Shown here one piece after another: positions 5,928 to 12,762 of a stretch of 15,118 nucleotides of DNA. The notes below the pieces were generated by a model. That model searched no databases and was not told the origin of the DNA. It saw only the letters and a program-made list of their open reading frames with translations. Numbering within the stretch: position 1 is the first letter of the stretch; every line of letters begins with the position of its first letter. The DNA comes from an uncultured Bacillota bacterium. GTDB taxonomy: Bacteria; Bacillota; Clostridia; Peptostreptococcales; Anaerovoracaceae. The DNA lies in contig CAUHLX010000022.1 of NCBI GenBank assembly GCA_959606705.1, positions 1 to 15,118 on the forward strand, read 5' to 3'. The translations under genes and the position numbers were made by a program.

Positions 5928-7370
5928 CTATCTTTGCAGCGCTGAAAGAGCTGTGACGATTTCCGCCTGCGTCACCTGGCGATCAGGCTCAAAGTTTCCA
6001 CCATTCAGAGAAAACACGCCGTTGTCCACCAAGTTTTGTATCATAGCCGGCTTCTCGCAGCGGTCCAGATCTCCGATGGATTTGTGACTCTCCTGCGCTT
6101 TGAAGTCTCCCAGCATGAACACCGCCTTCGCTAGCTGTTCCCGTGTCACCGGATCCTCCGGATGATACGTTTCCCGATCTCCGTCCTTCGTGCCATCGAT
6201 CGCACCGGCCATCACCGCCGTCTCGATGGAATCGTAATCCGGATCCTCCCAGCTCACGTCCTCAAACCAGCCGTAGGTATGGCCTTGGTGTTCGGAATCA
6301 TAATACTTGGAGGACGACGGCAGATAGATCGGCAGATGAGCGGAGCGTACCACGATGTTGGCCAGATCTCTCCGATTAGCCGGCTCCTCGTTCCGATAGT
6401 CCGTCAGAGAATCCATCAAATCCGGGTACATGTACCGCGCCAGCTCCTTCACACCCTTGTAATAGCGGAAGGTGGGCGAAGAAATGATCTTTTCATTGAT
6501 CACGTAGACCCGTCCATCCTTTACCGCCTTAATGGTGTCAAAGCCTGGGCGAATGCTGATGGCGTGAACGTCTCCTCCCGCATTCATGGCTCCCCGCTGT
6601 GAAACATATACATCGATTTCATCGGCCAGAGACAGCACCTTTTCTTCTCCGAAGGGAGCGATGGAGCTGCCCTCTTCAATTGGCTCGGCATCCGCCGCCA
6701 CATTGATTCCTCCGGCCAGCTCCATGGCCTGACCGGCCATGGAATCCGGCGTCACCGTCCGCAGATTCACATCCGTAGCCTCAAAGAAAATATGCTGTTT
6801 GTTTTCCACTCCGGCGGTCAGCTCCCGAATCGCCTCAATGTTCCGGTCGAACTCCGCCAGCTTTTCCTTTGCCAGGTCCTCGGTCCCCGTAACCATCCCT
6901 AATTTTTCAATATAATCCGGGAATTCGTCCAGACTCTCCGGATACAGGGAAACCACCGGAATCCCCGCTTCCTCGATGGCCTTCACAAAATCGGGGGCCT
7001 TTCTGGTGATGAAGGGCCGGATCAAAACCAAGTCCGGTTCCGCGGCGATCACCTTCTCCGGGTCCGCGTCATAATCGTAAAGATCCTTGGTCGCGGCGTC
7101 GGCCGGGTAAGTGGAGGTTTTATGAACCCCGATAATCTTGTCCCCTACCCCTAAGGTGTATAGGTTCTCCGTGTGCGCCGAGTACAGTGAAATAATCTTT
7201 TCACAAGGAGCATCCAGGTTGATTTCTCTTCCGTCGTCATCTGTGAAATGAATGGTACCCTGCGCCGCGTTGGAATCGTTTTTCTGACCCTGCTCACCAC
7301 AGCCGGCCGACAGGGCGGCCCCGCACAGCAAGGCAGCCGCTAAAAACAGAGAGATGATCTTTTTCTTCAA
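5928..7370 (-). CDS. BtuF-like corrinoid ABC-transporter substrate-binding lipoprotein with SLH-like tail
   Basis: The 480-residue protein begins with a lipoprotein signal peptide ending LSAGC (Cys24 lipidated). A periplasmic-binding-protein domain of the BtuF/FepB class follows (about residues 45-325; KIISLYSAHTENLYTLGVGDKIIGV is its typical first strand and helix). The tail (about 330-480) contains S-layer-homology-like repeats, seen in YHPEDPVTREQLAKAVF and FEPDRQVTQAEIVTALSAL. Such lipoproteins deliver corrinoids (or other chelates) to the BtuCD translocator in the outer face of the membrane; the riboswitch upstream of the operon argues for a corrinoid. The start is TTG at 7370: it gives a clean MKKKI signal peptide after AGAGGAAG, 17 bases after the chelatase gene. 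An SLH-like tail on a lipid-anchored binding protein is unusual. Confidence 0.85.
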   Translation of the reverse strand: MKKKIISLFLAAALLCGAALSAGCGEQGQKNDSNAAQGTIHFTDDDGREINLDAPCEKIISLYSAHTENLYTLGVGDKIIGVHKTSTYPADAATKDLYDYDADPEKVIAAEPDLVLIRPFITRKAPDFVKAIEEAGIPVVSLYPESLDEFPDYIEKLGMVTGTEDLAKEKLAEFDRNIEAIRELTAGVENKQHIFFEATDVNLRTVTPDSMAGQAMELAGGINVAADAEPIEEGSSIAPFGEEKVLSLADEIDVYVSQRGAMNAGGDVHAISIRPGFDTIKAVKDGRVYVINEKIISSPTFRYYKGVKELARYMYPDLMDSLTDYRNEEPANRRDLANIVVRSAHLPIYLPSSSKYYDSEHQGHTYGWFEDVSWEDPDYDSIETAVMAGAIDGTKDGDRETYHPEDPVTREQLAKAVFMLGDFKAQESHKSIGDLDRCEKPAMIQNLVDNGVFSLNGGNFEPDRQVTQAEIVTALSALQR

Positions 7371-7387
7371 TGTTCTTCCTCTTTTCC

Positions 7388-8326
7388 TTATTCAGCGTCT
7401 TCCTGAGCGTCGATCGCGTCATGTACGTGCTGTACGAACAGATTTTGAATTCCTTTATACTCGCCCAGGCCTTTCACTACGCCTTCTACCTCATAGCCTT
7501 CGTTTTTCAACAGAGTCTTCCAGGAATCATCCTCGTCTCCGCAGATATCGTTGCTGGCGTGGTCCCCGGCTACGATCATCAGGGGCAGCAGACGGATCTT
7601 CTTGGGCGCAAAGGCCTTCAGATCGGTGGTTACTTCATCGATGGTAGGATAGCCCTCGACGGTTCCGATGAAATAGTTGGGATGACCGGTGTGCTTCAGG
7701 GTGTAATCCAAGCAGGCATAAGTGCTGTTGGCAAAGTGAGCGGTTCCGTGGCCGACCATGACCACAGCCTCGTCCGCGGCGACATCGGAATTTTCCTCGG
7801 TAATGGCCGCAATAACCTTCTGATAGTCATCGGAGCTGGTGAGCAGCGGTTTGCCGAATCTGACATCAGCAAAGTTTTCCAGGTACGGCTGCACCTCTTC
7901 CATCAGCTGATCGTATTCTTCCCCGTTCATTACGTGAGTCGGCTGTACTACGAGAGTGCCGACCCCGTCAGAAACCAACTGCTTCATCGCTTCATCCACA
8001 TTGTTGATTTCTTCTCCGTCGCGCTCCTTCAGCTTATCGATGATAATCTGACTGGTGAACGCCCGGCGAATTTCGTAGCCGTCTCCCTCGAATTCCGCTT
8101 TGACTGCGTTCTCCACCGCGCCGATGGTCTTCTCACGGCTGTCGTTGTAGCTGGTGCCGAAGCTGACCACCAGGATGACCTTCTTGGCGGGATCGCCTAC
8201 CTTGGCGGCCTCCCCGCCGGTTTTCTGAGCGTCGTCTCCGTCGCCGCCGCTGGCGCACCCGGCCAGCGAGCCTAGTGCCAGGACTGAGATCAGCCCTACT
8301 GCTAAGATTTTTTTCAGGTTTTTCAT
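7388..8326 (-). CDS. cbiK: Exported CbiK-type sirohydrochlorin cobaltochelatase (lipoprotein)
   Basis: The 312-residue protein has a lipoprotein signal peptide (LAGC, Cys24) and a Gly/Asp-rich linker before a CbiK domain starting near residue 48 (KKVILVVSFGTSYNDSR). Three metal/substrate residues can be matched to Salmonella CbiK at a constant offset of 48-49: Glu137 in NGEEYD, His193 in VGHGTAH and His256 in AGDHASNDICGD. CbiK inserts Co2+ into sirohydrochlorin in anaerobic cobalamin synthesis, normally in the cytoplasm. An exported form is known in Desulfovibrio, where a role in metal or heme transport was proposed. Here the gene overlaps the ATPase gene by four bases (ATGA), has GGAGG ten bases upstream of its ATG, and lies inside a B12-riboswitch transporter operon, so a role in handling corrinoid, cobalt or tetrapyrrole outside the cell is likely. 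Family certain, physiological reaction not. Confidence 0.88.
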   Translation of the reverse strand: MKNLKKILAVGLISVLALGSLAGCASGGDGDDAQKTGGEAAKVGDPAKKVILVVSFGTSYNDSREKTIGAVENAVKAEFEGDGYEIRRAFTSQIIIDKLKERDGEEINNVDEAMKQLVSDGVGTLVVQPTHVMNGEEYDQLMEEVQPYLENFADVRFGKPLLTSSDDYQKVIAAITEENSDVAADEAVVMVGHGTAHFANSTYACLDYTLKHTGHPNYFIGTVEGYPTIDEVTTDLKAFAPKKIRLLPLMIVAGDHASNDICGDEDDSWKTLLKNEGYEVEGVVKGLGEYKGIQNLFVQHVHDAIDAQEDAE

Positions 8327-9159
8327 GATAGTGTTTCCTCCTCTTCAATATTATCTTCTATGAAAACGCCCTTGTTTGGAACGATTTCAACTCTCACTCG
8401 GAATACGTCCGCAAAGAACGCTTCCGTCATTACCTGTCCGGGATCACCCTGGACCCGAACCCCGCCCTGCTTCAGCGCGATGATTTCATCGCTGAATTGG
8501 TAAGCCGTGTTGATATCGTGATTGATGGCGATCACCGTCAGTCCCTGTGACCGTACCAGTCGTTTCAGCAGCTTAATCATTTTGATCTTGGCATGCACAT
8601 CCATGTCCGACATGGCTTCGTCCATAAACAGCACCTGCGGCGACTGCATCAGCGCCCGGGCCAAGATCACCCGCTGCATCTCACCGCCGCTGGTCTGCGT
8701 GATCAGCTTGTCGGCAAACTGCCAGGTATCGGTCATTTCCATGACCCTCCGCACCTCTTCCAGGTGCCGTTCCGTGAGCTTTTCAAAACGGTTTCGATGG
8801 GGATGCAGTCCCAGAATCACCGTCTCCACACAAGTAAACGGAAAGCTGTTGTCTTCGTGCTGATGAATCACCGCGAACCGCCTCGCACGCTCCCGCAGAT
8901 CCATCCGATAGACATCTCGTCCCTCAAAAGAAACCACCCCCGTTTCCGGCCTTTCCACCCCGCACAGAAGGTTGAACAGCGTGGTTTTCCCACTGCCGTT
9001 GGGCCCTACGATGGAGATGTATTTTCCTTTGGGGATCTCTAGCTGAACATCGGAGAGCACCTGATGGGAACCGTAGGAATAGGCCACATGCTCCGTGCGG
9101 ATGGCAGTTTCTCCCGAAACGGACGCTTCTTTGGAAATCAGCGCTTTTCTTTCCTTCAT
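8323..9159 (-). CDS. BtuD-like ABC transporter ATP-binding protein
   Basis: The 278-residue ATPase energises the corrinoid importer from the cytoplasmic side. Walker A is VGPNGSGKTT (residues 51-60); the Q-loop lies in AVIHQHEDNSFPF; the signature is TSGGEMQRVILARAL (first Leu replaced by Thr); Walker B is VLFMDEAMSDMD, with AMSDMD where most have PTSALD; the H-loop is INHD. The family is FepC/BtuD. The true start is ATG 9159, overlapping the permease stop by four bases (ATGA) with GGAGG upstream. The frame stays open to 9579, but that extension is an out-of-frame reading of the permease gene. The 3' end overlaps the cbiK start by four bases, indicating tight translational coupling. Confidence 0.9.
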   Translation of the reverse strand: MKERKALISKEASVSGETAIRTEHVAYSYGSHQVLSDVQLEIPKGKYISIVGPNGSGKTTLFNLLCGVERPETGVVSFEGRDVYRMDLRERARRFAVIHQHEDNSFPFTCVETVILGLHPHRNRFEKLTERHLEEVRRVMEMTDTWQFADKLITQTSGGEMQRVILARALMQSPQVLFMDEAMSDMDVHAKIKMIKLLKRLVRSQGLTVIAINHDINTAYQFSDEIIALKQGGVRVQGDPGQVMTEAFFADVFRVRVEIVPNKGVFIEDNIEEEETLS

Positions 9160-10208
9160 TTCTTCTGCCTCCTGATGAACACATAAATGAAAAACGGCCC
9201 CCCGATCAGCGTAGTCAGCACGCCCACCGGAATCTCGCTGGAGGCCATCATTCGAGTGGCATTGTCCGCCACGGAAAGCAGCAGCCCGCCCATTAAGCCC
9301 GAAAGTGGGATCAGCAGACGATTGTCCGGCGTAAGCCAGTATCTCAAAATATGCGGAACCACCAGCCCGATAAATCCGATCACTCCGCTGACCGCTACGC
9401 AAGCCGCGGTAATGCAGGAGCCGAGGATCAAATACATCAGACGAATCCGCTTGGTATTGACCCCTAAGGTCCGCGCTTCCCGTTCCCCTAAAGTCATTAC
9501 GTTCAAATCGTTGGCAAACACGTAGGCGATCACCGCCCCGACCAGCACAAACGGTGTTACCAGCAGCACATCGCTCCACCTGCGGGAGGAAAGGCTCCCC
9601 ATCAGCCAGAACACGATGGCGCTGACCTCCTCGCCGGCCATCATTTTAATAAAGCTGATCCCCGAAGAAAGGATCGCGCTGACGATAATTCCCGAGATAA
9701 TCAGGTTGGAGGCAAACATCCCCCCACCTCTCTGCGCAATGAAAATCACCAAAAGCAAGGTGAGAAAGGCGAATAAGAACGCAAAGGCCGCCGTGGACAG
9801 CATGATTCCATAGGTCACGCTGGCCAGAATCGCCAGGGACGCGCCGAACGCGGCTCCGGTGGAAACCCCCAGTGTGTAGGGGTCCGCCAAGGGATTGCGC
9901 AGCAGCGATTGGAAAATCACCCCGGAAACCGAAAGGCCTGTCCCCACCATGATTCCGCAGAGAACCCGGGGAAGCCGAATATCCCAGACCACCGCAATCT
10001 CATTTTCCTTCACTCCCGAGGCCAGCAGCTGCGGCACTCCTCCGGTCAGCTTGCCCAGCAGGATCGAAAGAGATTTCCCCGCGCCAATTTCCATGGCCCC
10101 CATCCCCACAAAGAGGATCAGGCAAACCACAAGCAAGACCAGCATGGCGGCAGCCGCCATACCGCATTTCATATTCTTCCGATGTAAAATTTCCATGCTA
10201 TTATTCAT
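9156..10208 (-). CDS. BtuC-like ABC transporter permease (FecCD family)
   Basis: The 350-residue polytopic membrane protein is of FecCD/BtuC type, with about ten hydrophobic segments from LVVCLILFVGMGAMEIG to the last helix before the basic end FIRRQKK. Family motifs are visible: VWDIRLPRVLCGIMVG, SLLRNPLADPYTLGVSTGAAFGA, LGVNTKRIRLMYLILGSCITAA, GVIGFIGLVVPHILRYW and GVLTTLIGGPFFIYV. It forms the dimeric channel for corrinoid (or similar chelate) import together with the ATPase encoded by the overlapping next gene. ATG 10208 has AGGAG six bases upstream. It is the first gene after the riboswitch, terminator and repeat region. Substrate assignment rests on the riboswitch; the protein alone could equally be a siderophore or heme permease. 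Confidence 0.9.
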   Translation of the reverse strand: MNNSMEILHRKNMKCGMAAAAMLVLLVVCLILFVGMGAMEIGAGKSLSILLGKLTGGVPQLLASGVKENEIAVVWDIRLPRVLCGIMVGTGLSVSGVIFQSLLRNPLADPYTLGVSTGAAFGASLAILASVTYGIMLSTAAFAFLFAFLTLLLVIFIAQRGGGMFASNLIISGIIVSAILSSGISFIKMMAGEEVSAIVFWLMGSLSSRRWSDVLLVTPFVLVGAVIAYVFANDLNVMTLGEREARTLGVNTKRIRLMYLILGSCITAACVAVSGVIGFIGLVVPHILRYWLTPDNRLLIPLSGLMGGLLLSVADNATRMMASSEIPVGVLTTLIGGPFFIYVFIRRQKK

Positions 10209-10225
10209 GAAATGCTCCTAAACCG

Positions 10226-10295
10226 CTCTCACAGATTTGGTTCTCGTTGCGTTTGACCTACCATCGGTTTTCTTCCGAAAACCGGGTTAGCTCAT
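10226..10295 (-). repeat. Hairpin repeat element, copy proximal to the permease gene
   Basis: A 70-bp segment nearly identical (two differences) to 10334-10403, offset exactly 108 bp. On the minus strand it contains CGGTTTTC-GGAA-GAAAACCG flanked by TGAGCTA and TAGGTCA arms, of which one base pair is lost relative to the other copy. It ends about 18 bases before the permease start codon and so forms the 5' untranslated region. Confidence 0.85.
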
Positions 10296-10333
10296 TTCAC
10301 AGTCTCGAATCTCAAATCTGTTTGTTCGTTTCA

Positions 10334-10403
10334 CTCTCACAGATTTGGTTCTCGTTGCGTTTGACCTACCATCGGTTTTCTCCCGAAAACCGGGTTAGGT
10401 CAT
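10334..10403 (-). repeat. Hairpin repeat element, copy distal to the permease gene
   Basis: Second copy of the 70-bp element. On the minus strand TGACCTA and TAGGTCA form the outer arms, CGGTTTTC and GAAAACCG the inner arms around GGGA, giving about 17 bp with small bulges. It begins directly where the riboswitch terminator ends. The 38 bp between the copies contains CAAATCTG, complementary to CAGATTTG inside each copy, so alternative folds are possible. Confidence 0.85.
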
Positions 10404-10433
10404 AAAAAAATCTGCTTTTCGGAGAAAGCAGAT
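10403..10433 (-). terminator. Intrinsic terminator of the btu-operon cobalamin riboswitch
   Basis: On the minus strand ATCTGCTTT and AAAGCAGAT pair (10433-10410) around a CTCCGA loop, followed by seven T. It lies about 115 bases downstream of the aptamer and upstream of the permease gene, so cobalamin binding probably ends transcription here. Confidence 0.88.
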
Positions 10434-10548
10434 CGCTTGACGAACATTTATGAGAATACGTCCTCCTTCCGCTGTTCTCGCGGAAATACTGGAATCACTC
10501 AAATATGTAACCGGCAAGCCCTTTCACCGAAGGATCTTATCACCAAAG

Positions 10549-10750
10549 GATAAAAGCCGGTCTTCTGGCTTAGATGCATAAAGGTCCGCGTCTTCCCAGC
10601 GCCCCCGCGGTTTCCCACGTGGACCGGCGCCAGTGACATTTTGCAGACCCCCGCGGCATCATTACAGCAGCGGCGACTGTGCGGGATTCTCACCCGACTT
10701 CCCATAAATCTTTTATCACGAGGTATGCAGTTTTCAATTTCGCACCGGTA
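10549..10750 (-). ncRNA. Cobalamin riboswitch controlling the corrinoid transporter operon
   Basis: The minus strand shows the conserved elements in order: GGGAAGTCGGGTGAGAATCC, CGCCGCTGCTGTAATGATG, GTCACTGG, GGGAAGACGC and the B12 box TAAGCCAGAAGACCGGC. TGCATA and TATGCA pair as P2-like arms; CCGGT (near 10746) with ACCGG (near 10559), or GATAAAAG with CTTTTATC, can close the structure, so the outer ends are approximate. Between the aptamer and the terminator a hairpin TTTCCGC-GAGAACA-GCGGAAG may be part of the expression platform. Control should be by premature termination when cobalamin is plentiful. Confidence 0.95.
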
Positions 10751-10777
10751 GAAAATCCACCGAGACGATGTTCTTAT

Positions 10778-10806
10778 AGCATATCAATAAAGTTCCTGTT
10801 CGTCAA
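10778..10806 (-). promoter_or_regulatory. Promoter of the corrinoid transporter operon
   Basis: TTGACG (10806-10801), 17-bp spacer, TATGCT (10783-10778) with extended -10 TGA. It starts four bases after the stop codon of the TIM-barrel gene. Transcription would start near 10771, about 560 bases before the permease start codon. Confidence 0.7.
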
Positions 10807-10810
10807 CCCC

Positions 10811-11815
10811 TCACCACTTCAGGGCCTCTGTCTGAAGCCCCAGAAACGCCTCTAACTGAACCCGGTCCTTTGCCAAAAACTCATGGGTGAGAAATTGGGG
10901 GTCGATCCGTTGGATTAATTCCCGCGTTCCCGGGCAGGTCATGGGCTTATGAGTGTCTACACGGCTCAGATAACGATAGGTCTGCGCAAACCGGGCGTAA
11001 TACTCCTTCTCCATCGCGGGCGGAGCTTCCATCGCCGCCCGGATCAGCGAGCCGGAATGAGACTGGTGCAGGTGGATTCCTTTGATCCATCGGGTCAACT
11101 CTCCGTGATAATCCAGCATGGAATGAACGAACCTCAGGCCTTCCTCTTCCGTATCCAAGCCGGGGTTGGCACACATCAAATGCCCCAAGTCCAGCATGAT
11201 CCCCTTTTTCGGATACTTCACCTGTGAAAGCAGACGCTCCGTCAATTCCGGATCGGTCATGGTAAGCCCCGGCCACTGTAAGTTCTCCATGAGAAAATAC
11301 GGATCGTCCGGTCCGCCCGTCATCTCCGAAAACCCCGAAAGCAGCTCGTTGATCATCTCCGCCGCACCGTCGATCACCTCCTGTGACGTATGGTGGAACC
11401 GATGGGTGAACACCTCTTCCAACGTCACGTCCGACACGTGAAATACCAGATATTCCGCCTTCATCGCCTGAGCGTATCGAATATCCTTCCGAAACCAGTC
11501 CAGCAGATCATCCTGACGAGTCCCGCCGTAAAATCCTTCGCAGACCTCCTCCGAACCAAATTCGGCCAGCCAAGCGCTCCTGTTTCCCCTCCATACGTCC
11601 AGCCAATACGAGTAAAAGCCCATATGAACTCCTCGAATCAGCCGAGGAGGCATCCGCCGCTCCGCATCCTCACCGCAGCGCACCACCTCCAGCCCATCGC
11701 AGTCAAACCGATCCATGGTTCGTTTTAGATCGTCCAGCCGCTCCTCCGTATTTTCGCCCTGATATTCGGAAAGGGTCTGTTCCGTCGCCACAAAATAGAT
11801 CGATTGATGCATCAC
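10811..11815 (-). CDS. Sugar-phosphate isomerase/epimerase-like TIM-barrel protein
   Basis: The 334-residue protein has the xylose-isomerase-like/AP-endonuclease-2 TIM-barrel pattern of metal-binding residues at strand ends: His64 (GVHMG), His126 (LVFHVSD), Glu177 (LMENL), Asp209 and His212 (MLDLGHL), His248/His250 (GIHLHQS) and Glu312 (THEF). Such enzymes bind divalent metals and act on sugars, polyols or abasic DNA; the substrate here is unknown. The start is GTG at 11815 or the adjacent ATG at 11812; AGAGGGG lies upstream. The gene is 96 bp after the DUF554 gene and directly before the promoter of the corrinoid operon. No intrinsic terminator separates it, so its transcript could run into the riboswitch leader. 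Whether it has a corrinoid-related role cannot be said. Confidence 0.7.
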   Translation of the reverse strand: MMHQSIYFVATEQTLSEYQGENTEERLDDLKRTMDRFDCDGLEVVRCGEDAERRMPPRLIRGVHMGFYSYWLDVWRGNRSAWLAEFGSEEVCEGFYGGTRQDDLLDWFRKDIRYAQAMKAEYLVFHVSDVTLEEVFTHRFHHTSQEVIDGAAEMINELLSGFSEMTGGPDDPYFLMENLQWPGLTMTDPELTERLLSQVKYPKKGIMLDLGHLMCANPGLDTEEEGLRFVHSMLDYHGELTRWIKGIHLHQSHSGSLIRAAMEAPPAMEKEYYARFAQTYRYLSRVDTHKPMTCPGTRELIQRIDPQFLTHEFLAKDRVQLEAFLGLQTEALKW

Positions 11816-11911
11816 ATTCCATCCCCTCTGCCGCGGCGGTCCGCCGAAGCTTTCCGGAAGCGGCCGTACCGTGAATTCTCTTCACCGTCAGCCCGGCCCA
11901 ACCGCACTTCC

Positions 11912-12625
11912 TCACATGAATTCCGTCCACAGCCAGGAAATCGGCATCACCAGCAGCATGGCCGGCAGCATACTGGCAATGGGAAAATTCTTGATCTCCG
12001 AAACCCGAAAACCCGTAGCCAAAATCAGTACCCCGCCGCAAGCCGTAAAATCTCCCAGCATGGAAGGAGTCACCAGCGGCATGATCACGGTAGAAAGTGC
12101 AAAAAGCCCGCCCATAATCAAAAATTGCGGAAACGCGATGGAAGCCACCACATATCCCAAGCTCACCGCAAAGATCCCCGCGGTAAACAAATCCAATATG
12201 GACTTTGCATATAGAATGGTATGGTCTCCGGTGATTCCCGACTGAAGCGCACCGAAAATACCCGTGCCGCTGGCACAGAATAAGACAATGATGCTCACCA
12301 GCTTGAGCATTTGCTCCTCATCCTGCGCGTCATGATGCCGTTTTAACAGCTTCGCCACTCCCATCTGTCCCTTTCGGGCGAGAAAAGCGATTCTGTTTTC
12401 CAGGCGAGCCCATTCTCCCAGAATCGTCCCGATGACTACGGAAAGAATCACCGCAGGCAAATTTTGCATGGAAGTAATCCCATAGACACCGATGGTCATG
12501 CTGCAAACGCCGAACATCTGAGTAATCTTTCCGCAGAATTCCTGGTTGACCCGCTTCCGCAGCAGTGCCCCAAAAACCCCTCCCACTAAAACGGACAGAC
12601 AGTTTACAATCACACCGATGGGCAT
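11912..12625 (-). CDS. DUF554 family integral membrane protein
   Basis: The 237-residue hydrophobic protein has about seven membrane segments and the DUF554 (YdfK/YqgA-like) N-terminus MPIGVIVNCLSVLVGGVFGALL, followed by a short soluble loop rich in charged residues (about residues 95-115) and FCASGTGIFGALQSGITGD. No biochemical function is established for the family; it is presumed to be a transporter or channel of the cytoplasmic membrane. ATG 12625 is used because GGGAGG lies six bases upstream; the frame extends to 12703, but that part reads through the leader hairpin and is not protein-like. Preceded by its own promoter and a hairpin leader. Confidence 0.82.
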   Translation of the reverse strand: MPIGVIVNCLSVLVGGVFGALLRKRVNQEFCGKITQMFGVCSMTIGVYGITSMQNLPAVILSVVIGTILGEWARLENRIAFLARKGQMGVAKLLKRHHDAQDEEQMLKLVSIIVLFCASGTGIFGALQSGITGDHTILYAKSILDLFTAGIFAVSLGYVVASIAFPQFLIMGGLFALSTVIMPLVTPSMLGDFTACGGVLILATGFRVSEIKNFPIASMLPAMLLVMPISWLWTEFM

Positions 12626-12648
12626 CCATATCCTCCCTTTTCCACTCC

Positions 12649-12684
12649 AAGAAAACTCCGGGCCTCTTAGTCTCCGGCCCGGAG
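12649..12684 (-). terminator. Terminator-like hairpin in the leader of the DUF554 gene
   Basis: CTCCGGGCC (12684-12676) and GGCCCGGAG (12664-12656) form a perfect 9-bp GC-rich stem with an 11-base loop, followed on the minus strand by TTTTCTT. It lies between the promoter and the ribosome binding site. CTCCGG at the 5' arm can alternatively pair with CCGGAG in the loop, and AGCGT/ACGCT forms a small hairpin before it. It may be an attenuator; no known riboswitch was recognised. Confidence 0.5.
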
Positions 12685-12702
12685 CGTCGTTATTACGCTT
12701 CA

Positions 12703-12731
12703 AGGATATAGCATTTTTTTACATTCGTCAA
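12703..12731 (-). promoter_or_regulatory. Promoter of the DUF554 gene
   Basis: TTGACG (12731-12726) followed by TATATC (12710-12705, 15-bp spacer) or TATCCT (12708-12703, 17-bp spacer). It lies about 32 bases after the flavodoxin stop codon. Confidence 0.6.
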
Positions 12732-12762
12732 GTGGCTTCCAATTGCTTTTACCGATTCTACC

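Noticed and set aside
9160..9579. N-terminal extension of the ATPase frame to 9579.
   Set aside because: It is an out-of-frame reading of the permease gene; the ATPase starts at 9159 with a ribosome binding site and ATGA overlap.
10226..10403. CRISPR-like reading of the repeated element.
   Set aside because: Only two 70-bp copies with a single 38-bp linker, each with a long hairpin, and no cas genes nearby.
11830..11875. GC-rich inverted repeats between the DUF554 and TIM-barrel genes as a terminator.
   Set aside because: CGGCG/CGCCG stems are present but no T-run follows on either strand.
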